Below are positions 8,756-17,942 of a stretch of 64,000 nucleotides of DNA, one piece after another. The notes under the pieces are model-generated. The model searched no databases and was not told where the DNA came from. It saw only the letters and a list, made by a program, of their open reading frames with translations. The DNA comes from Flavihumibacter stibioxidans (GTDB lineage Bacteria; Bacteroidota; Bacteroidia; Chitinophagales; Chitinophagaceae). The stretch's first letter is position 1, and every line of letters begins with the position of its first letter. The position numbers were made by a program, and so were the translations under genes. The stretch lies in the NCBI RefSeq assembly GCF_014332695.1, contig NZ_MBUA01000001.1:124001-188000 (forward strand), given 5' to 3'.

Positions 8756-9358
8756 TCAGGCTGGAACAGACAGTAATTCAGCAATAGCTGCTGCCCAACG
8801 GGCATAATCCTTGCCTGAAGGATGAAGGCCATCAGCTGCCAGCAGTTCGGGGTCGGTGGCAGCTTCGCGGGAGCTTTTGGTGATTTCGGCATATTTAGCA
8901 CCAAGTCGACCCGCTTCTTCCCGGTTGATGGCATTAAACTGGTCGATATGTCTGCTGATCTGCTGCCGGTCGCGGCCTTCGGCAAAAGGAGTAACTCCCC
9001 AGTCAGGAATGGATACCACCACCACAGCTTCGGGCCTGTTTCCGGCAAAACCTATTGCCTGTTTCAGTAGTGAGACAAACTCGTTTCTGTAATTTTCGGC
9101 TGTACGTCCCCGGTATTGATTATTTACGCCGATCAGCAAGGTTACCAGGTCATATTTTGGAAGTAACAGGGTATGGTCAATTTGCTGCTTTAGTTCATCG
9201 GTTGTCCAGCCAGTTTTTGCAATGATCTCGGGAGCAGTATATTGACTGCCCGATTCTCGCAGCAACTGTACAAGCCGGAAGGGGAAACTTTCGAACAAGG
9301 GTACCTGCTCACCAATGGTATAGGAATCGCCCAGGGCCAGGTAGGTCAGTAAAGCCAT
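8756..9358 (-). CDS. SGNH/GDSL-family hydrolase
   Basis: The protein has 200 residues. Block I has GDSYTIGEQV with the nucleophilic Ser, block III has LIGVNNQYRG with the Asn, and block V has DGLHPSGKDY with the Asp and His. This is the complete SGNH set, so it is probably an active esterase or lysophospholipase-like enzyme. No signal peptide is seen, which suggests a cytoplasmic location. It lies 97 nt from the divergent dinB gene. Its stop is next to the possible gene fragment at 8619-8756. Confidence 0.88.
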   Translation of the reverse strand: MALLTYLALGDSYTIGEQVPLFESFPFRLVQLLRESGSQYTAPEIIAKTGWTTDELKQQIDHTLLLPKYDLVTLLIGVNNQYRGRTAENYRNEFVSLLKQAIGFAGNRPEAVVVVSIPDWGVTPFAEGRDRQQISRHIDQFNAINREEAGRLGAKYAEITKSSREAATDPELLAADGLHPSGKDYARWAAAIAELLSVPA

Positions 9359-9455
9359 TATTCAGGTTTTTCCAAAGATCAGGATTTATAAAAGATTTCA
9401 TACATCCGCTAAACCCATTCTGGCGCTTAAGTTGTAGCTTTCTGAAAATTTTTTT

Positions 9456-9950
9456 ATGGCAATGAATAGCGCAATGATCGCGGAATTCCAGCAGGAAAGC
9501 GATAACACCAGAAAGATGCTGGAAAGGGTGCCAGTTGAAAAATTCAGCTGGAAGCCGCACGACAAGTCTTATGACCTGGTAACACTGGCCAGGCATATCG
9601 CTGAAATGGCAGGCTGGGCAGGTTTTACAGTGAATGCCAATGAGCTGGATTTCGCCACCATGAACTATTCGCCCCCTGCCATTAATACCCTGAAAGACCT
9701 CTTAGACCTGTTTGAGCATAACAGGAAAGCATGTATAGAAAGCCTCCAAAATGCCACCGATGAAATATTGATGCAGCCCTGGACTCTCCGCAATGGAAGT
9801 CATGTGATCTTCACCCTCCCTAAAGTGGTGGTGTTACGCAGCATGGTATTTAATCATATTATTCACCACCGCGGGCAGTTATCCGTGTATCTGCGTTTAC
9901 TGGATGTACCGGTACCAGGAATGTACGGACCATCAGCGGATGAAGCATAA
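9456..9950 (+). CDS. DinB-family protein
   Basis: The protein has 164 residues and the DinB four-helix fold. The three metal-binding histidines are visible in TLARHIAEMAG (near residue 46) and in FNHIIHHRGQLSVYLRLL (near residues 132-136). The family includes metal-dependent thiol transferases and damage-inducible proteins; the substrate here is unknown. It is a monocistronic gene with no close same-strand neighbour. Confidence 0.88.
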   Translation: MAMNSAMIAEFQQESDNTRKMLERVPVEKFSWKPHDKSYDLVTLARHIAEMAGWAGFTVNANELDFATMNYSPPAINTLKDLLDLFEHNRKACIESLQNATDEILMQPWTLRNGSHVIFTLPKVVVLRSMVFNHIIHHRGQLSVYLRLLDVPVPGMYGPSADEA

Positions 9951-10030
9951 CCGGTAAGGATATATTAAATGGAAGGGCGCCCCGAAAGAGGTTCCCTTTC
10001 ATTATTTTGCAGATGTTCGGGGCAAGGGAT

Positions 10031-10784
10031 TTATTGAGCCAGGTAACCGCCATCAGCATTATAGTAAGCACCTGTTACAAAGGATGCCTTCTCCGAACTT
10101 AGCCATTGTACCAGTTCTGCTATTTCTGTGATACTTCCCAACCTTCCCATCGGATGCATCCCCTCGATTACTTTCAGGGTGGCGGCATCAAGGGTATTGG
10201 TTACCAGGGGAGTTTTTATATAACCCGGACCAACACTGTTGATCCTGATGTTTTGTGTGGCATATTCCAATGCGGCCGCCTTTGTCAGTCCGACCACACT
10301 ATGTTTTGACGCCACATAAGCCGGAGCTGATTTTGTTCCTGCCTGTCCCAGCATCGAATCGATGTTTACAATAGCACCGCCTCCTGTGGCAAGCATGGCA
10401 GGTGTCTGGTATCTCATTCCATAAGACACGCCGGAAAGATTGATGCCAATTACTTTTTCCCAACCGTCAATCGGGTATTCTCTTGTTGGTGCCAGTGGTC
10501 CGCCAATACCGGCATTGTTGCAGGCAATGTGAAGCGCGCGATATTTCGCGAGGGTTTGGTCAACCAACTATTTATGATCTTCTGCATTGGCCGCGTTGGC
10601 CTTAACCAAAATGGCCTTCCCACCATTCTGGATGATTTGAGAAACAGCTTCCTGCGCACCCGGCACGTTCATATCAGAAACCACCACTTTGGCACCTTCC
10701 GCAGCATATATAAGGGCAACTTCCCGACCGATACCGGAGCCTGCCCCGGTCACAATGGGCCACTTTACCTGTTAATGATTTCAT
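10031..10784 (-). pseudogene. Short-chain dehydrogenase/reductase gene, broken by a frameshift and a stop
   Basis: The conceptual product is a classical SDR of about 250 residues: MKSLTGKVA at 10784, then the cofactor motif TGAGSGIG, then NNAG, the catalytic Ser region VNIDSMLGQAG, YVASK with Tyr and Lys, and a normal end at DGGYLAQ. Two lesions interrupt it. There is one extra G in the run at 10757-10759, directly after the VA codons and before the cofactor motif, and an in-frame TAG at 10565-10567 between HK and LVDQT. Everything else is intact, so inactivation looks recent. The frameshift alone could be a sequencing error, but the TAG could not be explained the same way. A family A palindrome lies 32 nt upstream of its start. 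Confidence 0.88.
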
Positions 10785-10816
10785 TGCCTTGTGTTTTGTC
10801 CAAAATTAGGGGTACC

Positions 10817-10858
10817 CGTCTGACGTGCGTCTGACGTACGTCAGACGCACGTCAGACG
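10817..10858. repeat. Palindrome, family A copy 3 (perfect 42 nt)
   Basis: A perfect palindrome of 21 + 21 nt centred between 10837 and 10838, made of two half-units per arm (CGTCTGACGT followed by GCGTCTGACGT). The TGA in one half-unit is the stop codon of the iron-sulfur gene that ends at 10852. The broken SDR gene begins 32 nt further on. Confidence 0.92.
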
Positions 10859-12168
10859 CTTAACCACGCGTCGCGGTCATCCGGACTGAATTTCCAGGGG
10901 GCGAAATTGTTTTCCACGTTGGAAAACATGCTGTTCCATTCCTGGGGGGCATTGCTTTCTTCCATCACCAGTGAACGACGGAGCTCGAGAATGATCTCAA
11001 GGGGACTGATGCTTACCGGACAGGCCTCCACACAGGCGTTGCAGGTGGTACAGGCCCGAAGCTCTTCAACGGAAATATAATCATGCAGCAAGGTCTTGCC
11101 GTCGGCTTGAAAACTGCCTTTTGTATTAATCACCCGACCAACTTCCTCGAGGCGGTCGCGGGTATCCATCATAATCTTGCGCGGGGACAATTTTTTACCG
11201 GTAATGTTGGCCGGACAGGAAGCTGTGCATCTGCCACATTCCGTACAACTATACGCATCCAGCAGGTTGCGCCAGCTCAGGTCTGTTACATCCTTCGCCC
11301 CGAATGAGGGTGTTTCGCCCGCTTCCGTAGGAGCCAGTTCCGGCTGCATGGCATACAATACCTCCTTCTGGATGGCAGGCATATTCCTCATTTTCCCCTG
11401 CGATTCAAGTCGCGCATAATAGGCATTGGGGAAAGCCAGTAAAATATGCAGGTGCTTGGAATAGGGGAGATAATTCAGGAAGGCAAAGATACCGGCAATA
11501 TGCAGCCACCATGCCACACGTTCTATAGCTATGATCGTACCATCAGGCATTGCAGCAAACAGTGGTTTAATAATCACTGAAACAGAAAAATCACCCGTCA
11601 GGTGTTCCGCATAATGGCCCACACCACGGGATTGCAGCGTGGTATCTGCGGCATTCATGACCAGGAAAAGACTCATCAGAATGATCTCTGTGAGAAGAAT
11701 ATAATTGGCATCGCTGCGGGGCCAGCCATCAAGGTCGTGACTAACGAATCTTTTCAGTTTTAGTATATTCCTTCGAACCAGGAATACGATACAGAATATC
11801 AGCACTCCCAGGGCCAGCCACTCAAAAGCATTGATCAGGAAAGAATAAAACCCCTGACCAAGCAAACCACTGAAAAGTCGATGAGTACCCAGGATACCGT
11901 CCAGCAGTATTTCCAGCACTTCAATATTGATAATGATAAAACCGGCATAAACCACAAAATGCATTACCGCCACCAGTGGATTTTTGAACATCTTTTTCTG
12001 GCCAAAAGCCAGCAGTACCACATTATTCCAGCGGGCACCCGGCTGGTCAGAATAATCTTCATTTTTGCCTAACAGGATATTCCGCCGGATCTCTTTTACT
12101 TTTTTTGAGAAAAACCAGGTAGCGGCAACGGCCAACAATACAAAAGCAATTTGTTGCAGGTATGGCAT
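10852..12168 (-). CDS. Membrane (4Fe-4S)2 protein, heterodisulfide reductase subunit-like
   Basis: The protein has 438 residues. The N-terminal 250 residues contain about five or six hydrophobic helices, similar to the nitrate-reductase gamma type of quinone/haem-binding membrane domain. The C-terminal part has two ferredoxin clusters: CTECGRCTASCP near residue 304 and CTTCNACVEACP near residue 377. It probably passes electrons between the quinone pool and a soluble partner. In related bacteria a CCG-domain protein commonly follows it, but here the next gene is the broken SDR. The last codons, reading LSV, and the TGA stop fall inside the family A palindrome, so the original 3' end may have been altered. 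Confidence 0.85.
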   Translation of the reverse strand: MPYLQQIAFVLLAVAATWFFSKKVKEIRRNILLGKNEDYSDQPGARWNNVVLLAFGQKKMFKNPLVAVMHFVVYAGFIIINIEVLEILLDGILGTHRLFSGLLGQGFYSFLINAFEWLALGVLIFCIVFLVRRNILKLKRFVSHDLDGWPRSDANYILLTEIILMSLFLVMNAADTTLQSRGVGHYAEHLTGDFSVSVIIKPLFAAMPDGTIIAIERVAWWLHIAGIFAFLNYLPYSKHLHILLAFPNAYYARLESQGKMRNMPAIQKEVLYAMQPELAPTEAGETPSFGAKDVTDLSWRNLLDAYSCTECGRCTASCPANITGKKLSPRKIMMDTRDRLEEVGRVINTKGSFQADGKTLLHDYISVEELRACTTCNACVEACPVSISPLEIILELRRSLVMEESNAPQEWNSMFSNVENNFAPWKFSPDDRDAWLSV

Positions 12169-12249
12169 AAAGCATTATTGTGCGACTAAATTAAGCGTTT
12201 TCGTATTGGCTCAATGTTTTGTTGTAATTTTTCGCCTTCAAAAGCGAGT

Positions 12250-12753
12250 ATGAATACCGAAAGAAAGTATATACTGGATGCAGCCACAGCCGCCAGGAAG
12301 CTGGAAAGGATGGCCTATGAAATGGCGGAGGAACTGGTGGGCGAAAACACTCCTGTAATTCTTGCAGGCATAAAAGACAATGGGGTAGTGATGGCCCGGA
12401 TATTGTGCGAACAATTAAAGGCTATTGCATCCATACAAACTGAAATAATCGAAATAGGGCTGGACAAAAGGAATCCGGGTGAGATAGAACTCAGCCGGCA
12501 GATGGATTTCAATGGACGAACCATCATATTGGTGGATGACGTTACCAATAGTGGAAAGACCCTTTTATACGCACTGAAACCCTTCCTGGAAGGGCATCCC
12601 AGGATGATACAGATCGTCACACTGGTGGAAAGGACGCATAAGGCCTTCCCGGTGAAAGCAGATTATGTTGGCATCAGCATTGCCACAACGGTGCAGGAAC
12701 ATATTTATGTGGAAGTGGAAGGGAACACCATTACCGGCGCATACATGGAGTAA
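12250..12753 (+). CDS. PyrR-like phosphoribosyltransferase
   Basis: The protein has 167 residues. The start is taken at the ATG at 12250 (MNTERKYILDAATAARKL); the longer frame from 12214 has no family similarity. The PRPP-binding motif TIILVDDVTNSGKTL is present, preceded by the flexible-loop region. The fold and length match type I phosphoribosyltransferases of the PyrR/uracil-binding group. No pyrimidine gene is adjacent, so a regulatory or salvage role is open. It is convergent with the DUF2279 gene, the two stops being directly adjacent. Confidence 0.82.
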   Translation: MNTERKYILDAATAARKLERMAYEMAEELVGENTPVILAGIKDNGVVMARILCEQLKAIASIQTEIIEIGLDKRNPGEIELSRQMDFNGRTIILVDDVTNSGKTLLYALKPFLEGHPRMIQIVTLVERTHKAFPVKADYVGISIATTVQEHIYVEVEGNTITGAYME

Positions 12754-13722
12754 TCAATGGTGAAGCGCATGCAGCCTGAATTTCCCGCTGGAATTAAATT
12801 CAATGGCCGGGGCGGGAATCTTTATCGCATTAATGGCAAAAAATACCGACCTGAGAAATTTACTGCGGGTAGGTATCCGGGTTAGGTCCAGGTCTGCCGA
12901 CAGGTAATATTTCCTGACCCTTTTTATGTCAGATCGGTCTATCACCTGTCCGTCACCGTTTGTCCATCTGTTTTCCATGCCTCCCAGCATCAGATCGCTG
13001 CTGTATCCAAGCGAAATATTCAACCATTCCGGCAGGCGGCTCTCCGGGAAAAAACTGTACAGGTTGACACTCAGCCAGTAGGCCTGGCTGTTATAATCCT
13101 TCAGTATTCGCTCCAGATTGCCGGCACCAAAGAGTTCATTGCGTCGTTGCAGGAATTCGGCAGGGTATCTGTGAGGCCAGTAGCCCATTTTTATTTGAAT
13201 CCTCTGTTCCTTCCAGCCCAGTTCCTGTGCTACATAAGCGCCGGCTCCTGTAATATTGGCAGCCATATCCCACCAACTGAACCCCCATTTTACCGAATAA
13301 CCATCCTGTATTTCAATAATACTCTGGAAAGCGACAGCACTTGCTCCGCCAAGCCAGATGGCAGATTTGCGGGGCAGTCCGGCCCATTTCCAGGTTGCGC
13401 CTGAAGCCCGACCCAACTGGTAGGTGGTCCATATATGGCCTGCTTTATCCATCTGGTTCCATTCCCGGCCATCATTGAAACTGTGAAACTCCGCCTTGTC
13501 ATAGCCTTCGTACCAGGCTTTATTAAGTGCGATAAAAGTTCCAGCCCAGGCGGCAGCATGGGCGCCGGCAACTAACCAGGGGCGACCCTTTACTGAATCA
13601 ACCTGAATCATCAGGTCACCGGTTTTAAGCGAAATACTATCCTGCCCCCTTGCAGGACCGATACCGGCAAACACCCAGCCGGCAAAAATTAATAACCGCA
13701 ATAAATTCCCGGAAATTTGCAC
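12754..13722 (-). CDS. DUF2279-family membrane-associated protein
   Basis: The protein has 322 residues. A signal peptide ends near PARGQ. The conserved family region lies at about residues 50-160, with WNQMDKAGHIWTTYQLGRA and a hydrophobic helix pattern including FSWWDMAANITGAGAYVAQE. The C-terminal part reads like membrane beta-strands and ends in RLHALHH. It is probably an inner- or outer-membrane protein of unknown role. Family assignment is from the DKAGH and WWDMAAN segments. Confidence 0.7.
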   Translation of the reverse strand: MQISGNLLRLLIFAGWVFAGIGPARGQDSISLKTGDLMIQVDSVKGRPWLVAGAHAAAWAGTFIALNKAWYEGYDKAEFHSFNDGREWNQMDKAGHIWTTYQLGRASGATWKWAGLPRKSAIWLGGASAVAFQSIIEIQDGYSVKWGFSWWDMAANITGAGAYVAQELGWKEQRIQIKMGYWPHRYPAEFLQRRNELFGAGNLERILKDYNSQAYWLSVNLYSFFPESRLPEWLNISLGYSSDLMLGGMENRWTNGDGQVIDRSDIKRVRKYYLSADLDLTRIPTRSKFLRSVFFAINAIKIPAPAIEFNSSGKFRLHALHH

Positions 13723-13821
13723 AAATAGAATAGTTTCAGAAAAACAAAAATACGTTTTGAGCTAACAAACAAATTAAAAACTGAAAATGTATATCTTCAA
13801 CGCTGATTTAAACCTGAAAAA

Positions 13822-15546
13822 ATGGAAGCAACGATTCAAGCAAAAGTGAACCAATGGCTGAATGGCAATTACGACAGCGCCACCAAGGAAACCATCGAGC
13901 AATTAGCAAAGAATAACCCTGCAGAACTCGCCGATTCCTTTTACCGCAACCTTGAATTTGGTACCGGCGGACTTCGTGGGATCATGGGTGTGGGTTCCAA
14001 CAGGATGAATAAATATACGGTTGGGATGGCAACCCAGGGATTTGCCAACTACCTGAAGCAAACCTATGGAAACGCCGAAATAAAAGTGGCCATCGCCCAC
14101 GACAGTCGCAACAACAGTCGTTTCTTTGCCGAAACCACGGCCAGCGTTTTTGCCTCCAATGGTATAAAAGTTTACCTCTTCGAGGCCCTGAGACCCACGC
14201 CGGAACTGAGTTTCACCATTCGTCATTACGGATGTCAGGCGGGCGTTGTCTGCACGGCATCGCACAACCCGAAAGAATACAACGGATATAAGGCCTACTG
14301 GAACGATGGCGGGCAACTGGTTCCGCCACACGACAAAAATGTGATTATCGAAGTGGAGAAAATTGCCTCCGTTGATGAAGTGAAATGGTCTGGTGGCGAA
14401 AGCAATATCACCCTCATCGGATCTGAAATTGATGAGGCATACATTAAAATGGTCAGGAGCCTCAGCGTATATCCCGATGTTATCGAAAGGCAGAAAGACC
14501 TCAGGATTGTCTACACGCCCATTCATGGTACCGGTATCAAACTCGTTCCGCAGGTATTGAAGACCTTTGGTTTCACCAATGTGACCATCGTGGAAGAACA
14601 GAGCGAGCCGGATGGCAATTTTCCGACGGTTGGCTATCCCAATCCGGAAGAAGCTGACGCCATGGCTTATGGCCTTAAAAAGGCAAAAGAAATCGACGCC
14701 GATATTCTCCTTGGAACCGACCCTGATGCAGACCGTGTAGGCATTGGCGTGAAAGACAACAATGGCAACTGGGTCCTCATGAATGGCAACCAGACCGCTG
14801 TGCTGGCTTTCAATTATATGATCGAGGCCCGGAAGGCCAAAGGTCTCGCCCAAGCCAATGACATGGTGGTAAAAACCATCGTAACTACGGACCTGATCGA
14901 TGAAATCGCCAGGCAGAACGAAATCAATTGCTACAACGTACTCACCGGTTTTAAATGGATTGCAGAACTCATCAAAGAAAAGGAAGGAAAGGAAAATTAT
15001 GTGGTAGGTGGTGAGGAAAGCTACGGACTGATGATCGGTTCCCAGATCCGTGATAAGGATGCCATAAGTGCCGTTGCCCTGCTTTGCGAAATGGCAGCTT
15101 ACGAAAAAGACAAGGGCCGCAGCCTCTACCAGAAACTGATCGACCTCTATGTTCAGTATGGCTATTATAAAGAACACCTGATCTCCATCACCAAAAAAGG
15201 TATGGATGGTCAGCAGCAGATTGCTGCCATGATGGAAGGCTATCGCAGCAATCCGCCCAAATCAATCAACGGATCACCGGTGGTGATGCTGCTTGATTAT
15301 GATCTGAGGAAAGGCCGAAACCTGCAGACTGGCGAGGAGTGGAGCATCGAATTACCCAAGAGCAATGTGTTGCAGTTCATCCTGGAAGATGATTCCAAGA
15401 TCTCTGCCCGCCCCAGCGGAACTGAGCCTAAGATCAAGTTTTATTTCAGCGTAAATACTGTATTGCCCGATGCGGCATCCTTTCAATCAGCCGAAGCTGA
15501 AATGGATGCGAGGATCAAAGGAATTATCAGTGACATGAAATTGTAA
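13822..15546 (+). CDS. pgm: Phosphoglucomutase/phosphomannomutase
   Basis: The protein has 574 residues and the complete alpha-D-phosphohexomutase set: phosphoserine loop VCTASHNPKEYNGYK, metal loop TDPDADRVGIG, sugar-binding GGEESYG, and phosphate-binding RPSGTEPKIKFYF. It interconverts glucose-6-phosphate and glucose-1-phosphate, or the mannose equivalents. In this window it links the ROK kinase with GlgC. It is followed by a strong terminator at 15551. The length fits the long PgcA-like class. Confidence 0.93.
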   Translation: MEATIQAKVNQWLNGNYDSATKETIEQLAKNNPAELADSFYRNLEFGTGGLRGIMGVGSNRMNKYTVGMATQGFANYLKQTYGNAEIKVAIAHDSRNNSRFFAETTASVFASNGIKVYLFEALRPTPELSFTIRHYGCQAGVVCTASHNPKEYNGYKAYWNDGGQLVPPHDKNVIIEVEKIASVDEVKWSGGESNITLIGSEIDEAYIKMVRSLSVYPDVIERQKDLRIVYTPIHGTGIKLVPQVLKTFGFTNVTIVEEQSEPDGNFPTVGYPNPEEADAMAYGLKKAKEIDADILLGTDPDADRVGIGVKDNNGNWVLMNGNQTAVLAFNYMIEARKAKGLAQANDMVVKTIVTTDLIDEIARQNEINCYNVLTGFKWIAELIKEKEGKENYVVGGEESYGLMIGSQIRDKDAISAVALLCEMAAYEKDKGRSLYQKLIDLYVQYGYYKEHLISITKKGMDGQQQIAAMMEGYRSNPPKSINGSPVVMLLDYDLRKGRNLQTGEEWSIELPKSNVLQFILEDDSKISARPSGTEPKIKFYFSVNTVLPDAASFQSAEAEMDARIKGIISDMKL

Positions 15547-15550
15547 TCTG

Positions 15551-15590
15551 GTTGTCTGGCATCTTTTTTTCAGAAAGATGCCAGACAACT
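15551..15590 (+). terminator. Intrinsic terminator after the phosphohexomutase gene
   Basis: A perfect 16-bp stem, GTTGTCTGGCATCTTT with its complement at 15574-15589, and a 7-nt loop, beginning 5 nt after the TAA. The sequence behind it is TTTATCTT. Its position argues against the upstream in-frame start of the next gene at 15578, which would fall in the loop and 3' arm. Confidence 0.85.
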
Positions 15591-15607
15591 TTATCTTGCG
15601 CCTGCTT

Positions 15608-16273
15608 ATGAGAACGTTTGAAGATACATACCGGCACAAGGGATTGCGAAAGAAACTGGTTGACCTTTTAAAAGAAAAAGGCATTACGGATGAGCGGGTG
15701 CTGGAAGCCATCAACACCATTCCCAGGCATTATTTCCTCGACTCTGCCTTTGACGAAAAAGCCTATGAAGACAAGGCTTTCCCTATTGCCGTCGGACAAA
15801 CAATTTCCCAGCCATACACCGTTGCATACCAGACACAGTTACTGGAAATCAAGCCATTTGACAAAGTACTGGAAATCGGTACAGGCAGTGCCTACCAGGC
15901 CAGCGTACTGGCAGAAATAGGCGCACAGGTCTTTACCATCGAAAGGCAAAAAGCCCTTTTCGAGAATAACAAGCGGTTCGCCTACCTAAAAAAATATCCC
16001 AACATCAAATTCTTTTATGGTGATGGATTTGAAGGATTGCCAACCTTCGCACAATTTGATAAAATAATCATTACGGCAGCGGCCCCATTTATACCTGAAA
16101 AACTGATCGCCCAATTGAAAACCGGCGGAAAGATGGTAATACCGGTGGGAGAGGGTGCCATACAGCGGATGTTGCGCCTTACCAAGTTGGCAGACGGCAC
16201 CTATAGTGAAGAAATATTTGCGGATTTTTCCTTTGTTCCCATGCTGGAAGGAAAGGAAGGAGCGGGAAAATAA
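15608..16273 (+). CDS. pcm: Protein-L-isoaspartate O-methyltransferase
   Basis: The protein has 221 residues. The start is set at the ATG at 15608 (MRTFEDTYRHKGL), because the earlier ATG at 15578 lies inside the terminator hairpin. It has the SAM-binding glycine motif VLEIGTGSAYQASVLAEIG and the family's substrate-loop motif TISQPYTVAYQTQLL. It repairs isoaspartyl residues in aged proteins using S-adenosylmethionine. It is convergent with the hydrolase gene at 16286, with 12 nt between the stops. Confidence 0.93.
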   Translation: MRTFEDTYRHKGLRKKLVDLLKEKGITDERVLEAINTIPRHYFLDSAFDEKAYEDKAFPIAVGQTISQPYTVAYQTQLLEIKPFDKVLEIGTGSAYQASVLAEIGAQVFTIERQKALFENNKRFAYLKKYPNIKFFYGDGFEGLPTFAQFDKIIITAAAPFIPEKLIAQLKTGGKMVIPVGEGAIQRMLRLTKLADGTYSEEIFADFSFVPMLEGKEGAGK

Positions 16274-16285
16274 GAGAATATCTGC

Positions 16286-17128
16286 TTACAGAAATTCAAT
16301 TACTTTTTTAACCACTTTATTTTCCCGGTAAATTTTACGGTGCCCCAGTTCTTTTGTGATCATGAACTCGATATTGGGTGGTGATTTTTTAATGATGGGC
16401 TTTACATCCTTTAACGGGGTAACATCATCATCTTCGTCGTGGATCCACAGAATCTGCGCATGGATCTGGTTCAATGCCCGGGGAATGGAATAATAATCTG
16501 CGGTAACCCCTCCCTTCTCGAGAATGATCTGCTCGAATTCTTCCCGTACTTTTTCGTCGAGCTGCAGCATTTTGAAAAGAGAATTGATGGCAGACCTGGT
16601 TTCAGTTGCCGGTGCGATCAAAGCAACCCTTGTATGGTCACTGTGCTGGATGTTTTCCAGGAAATGGGTAATGGCCAGTCCGCCAAAAGAATGCGCCATA
16701 AAACTATCAACGGGCCCAAACTCATTATAAACAGTAGCAATTGTTTTTATATATAGGGGTAAAACAATCTGCCGCCCTTCTGAAGCGCCATGGGCCGGTG
16801 CATCAGCAGCAATGACCTCGTAGCCCTTTTTGACCAGCGGCACGATATAACGGTCAAAATTCCGCGAAGAGGATTCGAAACCGTGAAGGATCATCACTTT
16901 TTTTATTCCGCCCTTGTTCCAGCGGTAAACCGCCACCCGGTAGCCCTCCACCTGTACATATAACCGATCTGCCTTTTCAAAAACCGGTGCTTCCTTTTTT
17001 TTGGAACGCCGGAAAGGTGTACTGAAAATCTCAAAGGCCATTTCGGCCGCTTTACGTTTGGAAAAAACACCCGTAAAATTCAGCTTTGCCCGCAGGTAAT
17101 TCAGCGCCAGCTTTTGTGCTATTTTCAT
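16286..17128 (-). CDS. Alpha/beta hydrolase
   Basis: The protein has 280 residues. After an N-terminal basic amphipathic region the fold shows VMILHGFESSSRNFDRYI (oxyanion His-Gly), the nucleophile elbow AHSFGGLA, an Asp in IHDEDDDVTP and the final His in KELGHRKIYREN. The motif set is that of lysophospholipase/esterase-like members; the substrate is not known. It is divergent from the DUF2520 gene, with only 17 nt between the two starts, so the promoters must lie inside the neighbouring genes. Confidence 0.85.
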   Translation of the reverse strand: MKIAQKLALNYLRAKLNFTGVFSKRKAAEMAFEIFSTPFRRSKKKEAPVFEKADRLYVQVEGYRVAVYRWNKGGIKKVMILHGFESSSRNFDRYIVPLVKKGYEVIAADAPAHGASEGRQIVLPLYIKTIATVYNEFGPVDSFMAHSFGGLAITHFLENIQHSDHTRVALIAPATETRSAINSLFKMLQLDEKVREEFEQIILEKGGVTADYYSIPRALNQIHAQILWIHDEDDDVTPLKDVKPIIKKSPPNIEFMITKELGHRKIYRENKVVKKVIEFL

Positions 17129-17145
17129 GCCCTCAAATGTACGTC

Positions 17146-17928
17146 ATGAATATTGTAATAATAGGTACCGGGAATGTGGCAAAAGTTCTGGGCATACAGC
17201 TAAAGAATGCAGGTCATCGGGTGGTGCAGGTGGTGGGAAGAAATGAACATCGCGCCGATGAACTCGCCACCCTGCTGGGCAGCAGTTTCACAACCAGCTT
17301 CAGCACCATTCGTCAGGACGCACACCTTTACCTGGCCGCCATTACAGACAATGCATTACCCGAATTGCAGCAACACCTGCGACTGCCTGGTAAATGGATT
17401 TTCCATACGGCAGGTTCTGTTCCGGCGGATGTATTATCCGGTATCTCAGAGAATTATGGAGTGTTGTACCCCCTTCAAAGCCTGAGGGGAAAACAACCAG
17501 CGACAGGCCAGATACCTTTTCTCATCAATGCCTCCCGTGAAGCAGGTCTGCAACTCTTAAAAAACCTGCTGGCTTCCCTGAACGCATCTTTCCAGGTAAG
17601 CACCGATGCACAAAGGCTGAAAATGCATCTCGCTGCCGTATGGGTGAATAATTTTGCCAACTACCTCTACAGCATTGCCTTCCGTATCTGCCGGGAAAAC
17701 CAGCTTGATTTCGCTTTGCTCTATCCCCTGATACATGAAACAGGCCTGCGTTTAAGCCAACAACCCGGGACCTGCCCTGATCCATTCCAATGGCAGACCG
17801 GACCTGCCATCAGGCATGATGACCATACCATCAACCGGCACCTGCAGCTACTGGAAGGCCATGCTGACTGGCAGGATTTGTACAGCAGGATGACCGCAGG
17901 AATACAGGAGACGGGGGCAATGGGGTGA
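17146..17928 (+). CDS. Rossmann-fold / DUF2520 oxidoreductase-like protein
   Basis: The protein has 260 residues. The start at 17146 is preferred because MNIVIIGTGNVAKVLG begins directly with the Rossmann beta-strand and GxGNxA motif; the earlier frame start at 17086 overlaps the divergent gene. The N-terminal NADP-binding domain (1-120) is followed by the helical DUF2520 domain, with LAAVWVNNFANYLYSIA typical of it. It resembles F420-dependent NADP reductase and ketopantoate reductase folds; the reaction is unknown. Confidence 0.82.
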   Translation: MNIVIIGTGNVAKVLGIQLKNAGHRVVQVVGRNEHRADELATLLGSSFTTSFSTIRQDAHLYLAAITDNALPELQQHLRLPGKWIFHTAGSVPADVLSGISENYGVLYPLQSLRGKQPATGQIPFLINASREAGLQLLKNLLASLNASFQVSTDAQRLKMHLAAVWVNNFANYLYSIAFRICRENQLDFALLYPLIHETGLRLSQQPGTCPDPFQWQTGPAIRHDDHTINRHLQLLEGHADWQDLYSRMTAGIQETGAMG

Positions 17929-17942
17929 AAAATCCTCACCAA

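Noticed and set aside
10817-10858. Perfect palindrome considered as an insertion-sequence end or attachment site
   Set aside because: No transposase or integrase is present in the window, no matching second end flanks a gene cargo, and no target-site duplication is seen.
13903-15177. A 424-codon open frame on the minus strand
   Set aside because: It lies entirely antisense to the phosphohexomutase gene, which has all its catalytic motifs, and its translation shows no family features.
15578-15607. Earlier ATG as the start of pcm
   Set aside because: These bases form the 3' arm of the terminator behind the phosphohexomutase gene, and the protein family begins at the later ATG.
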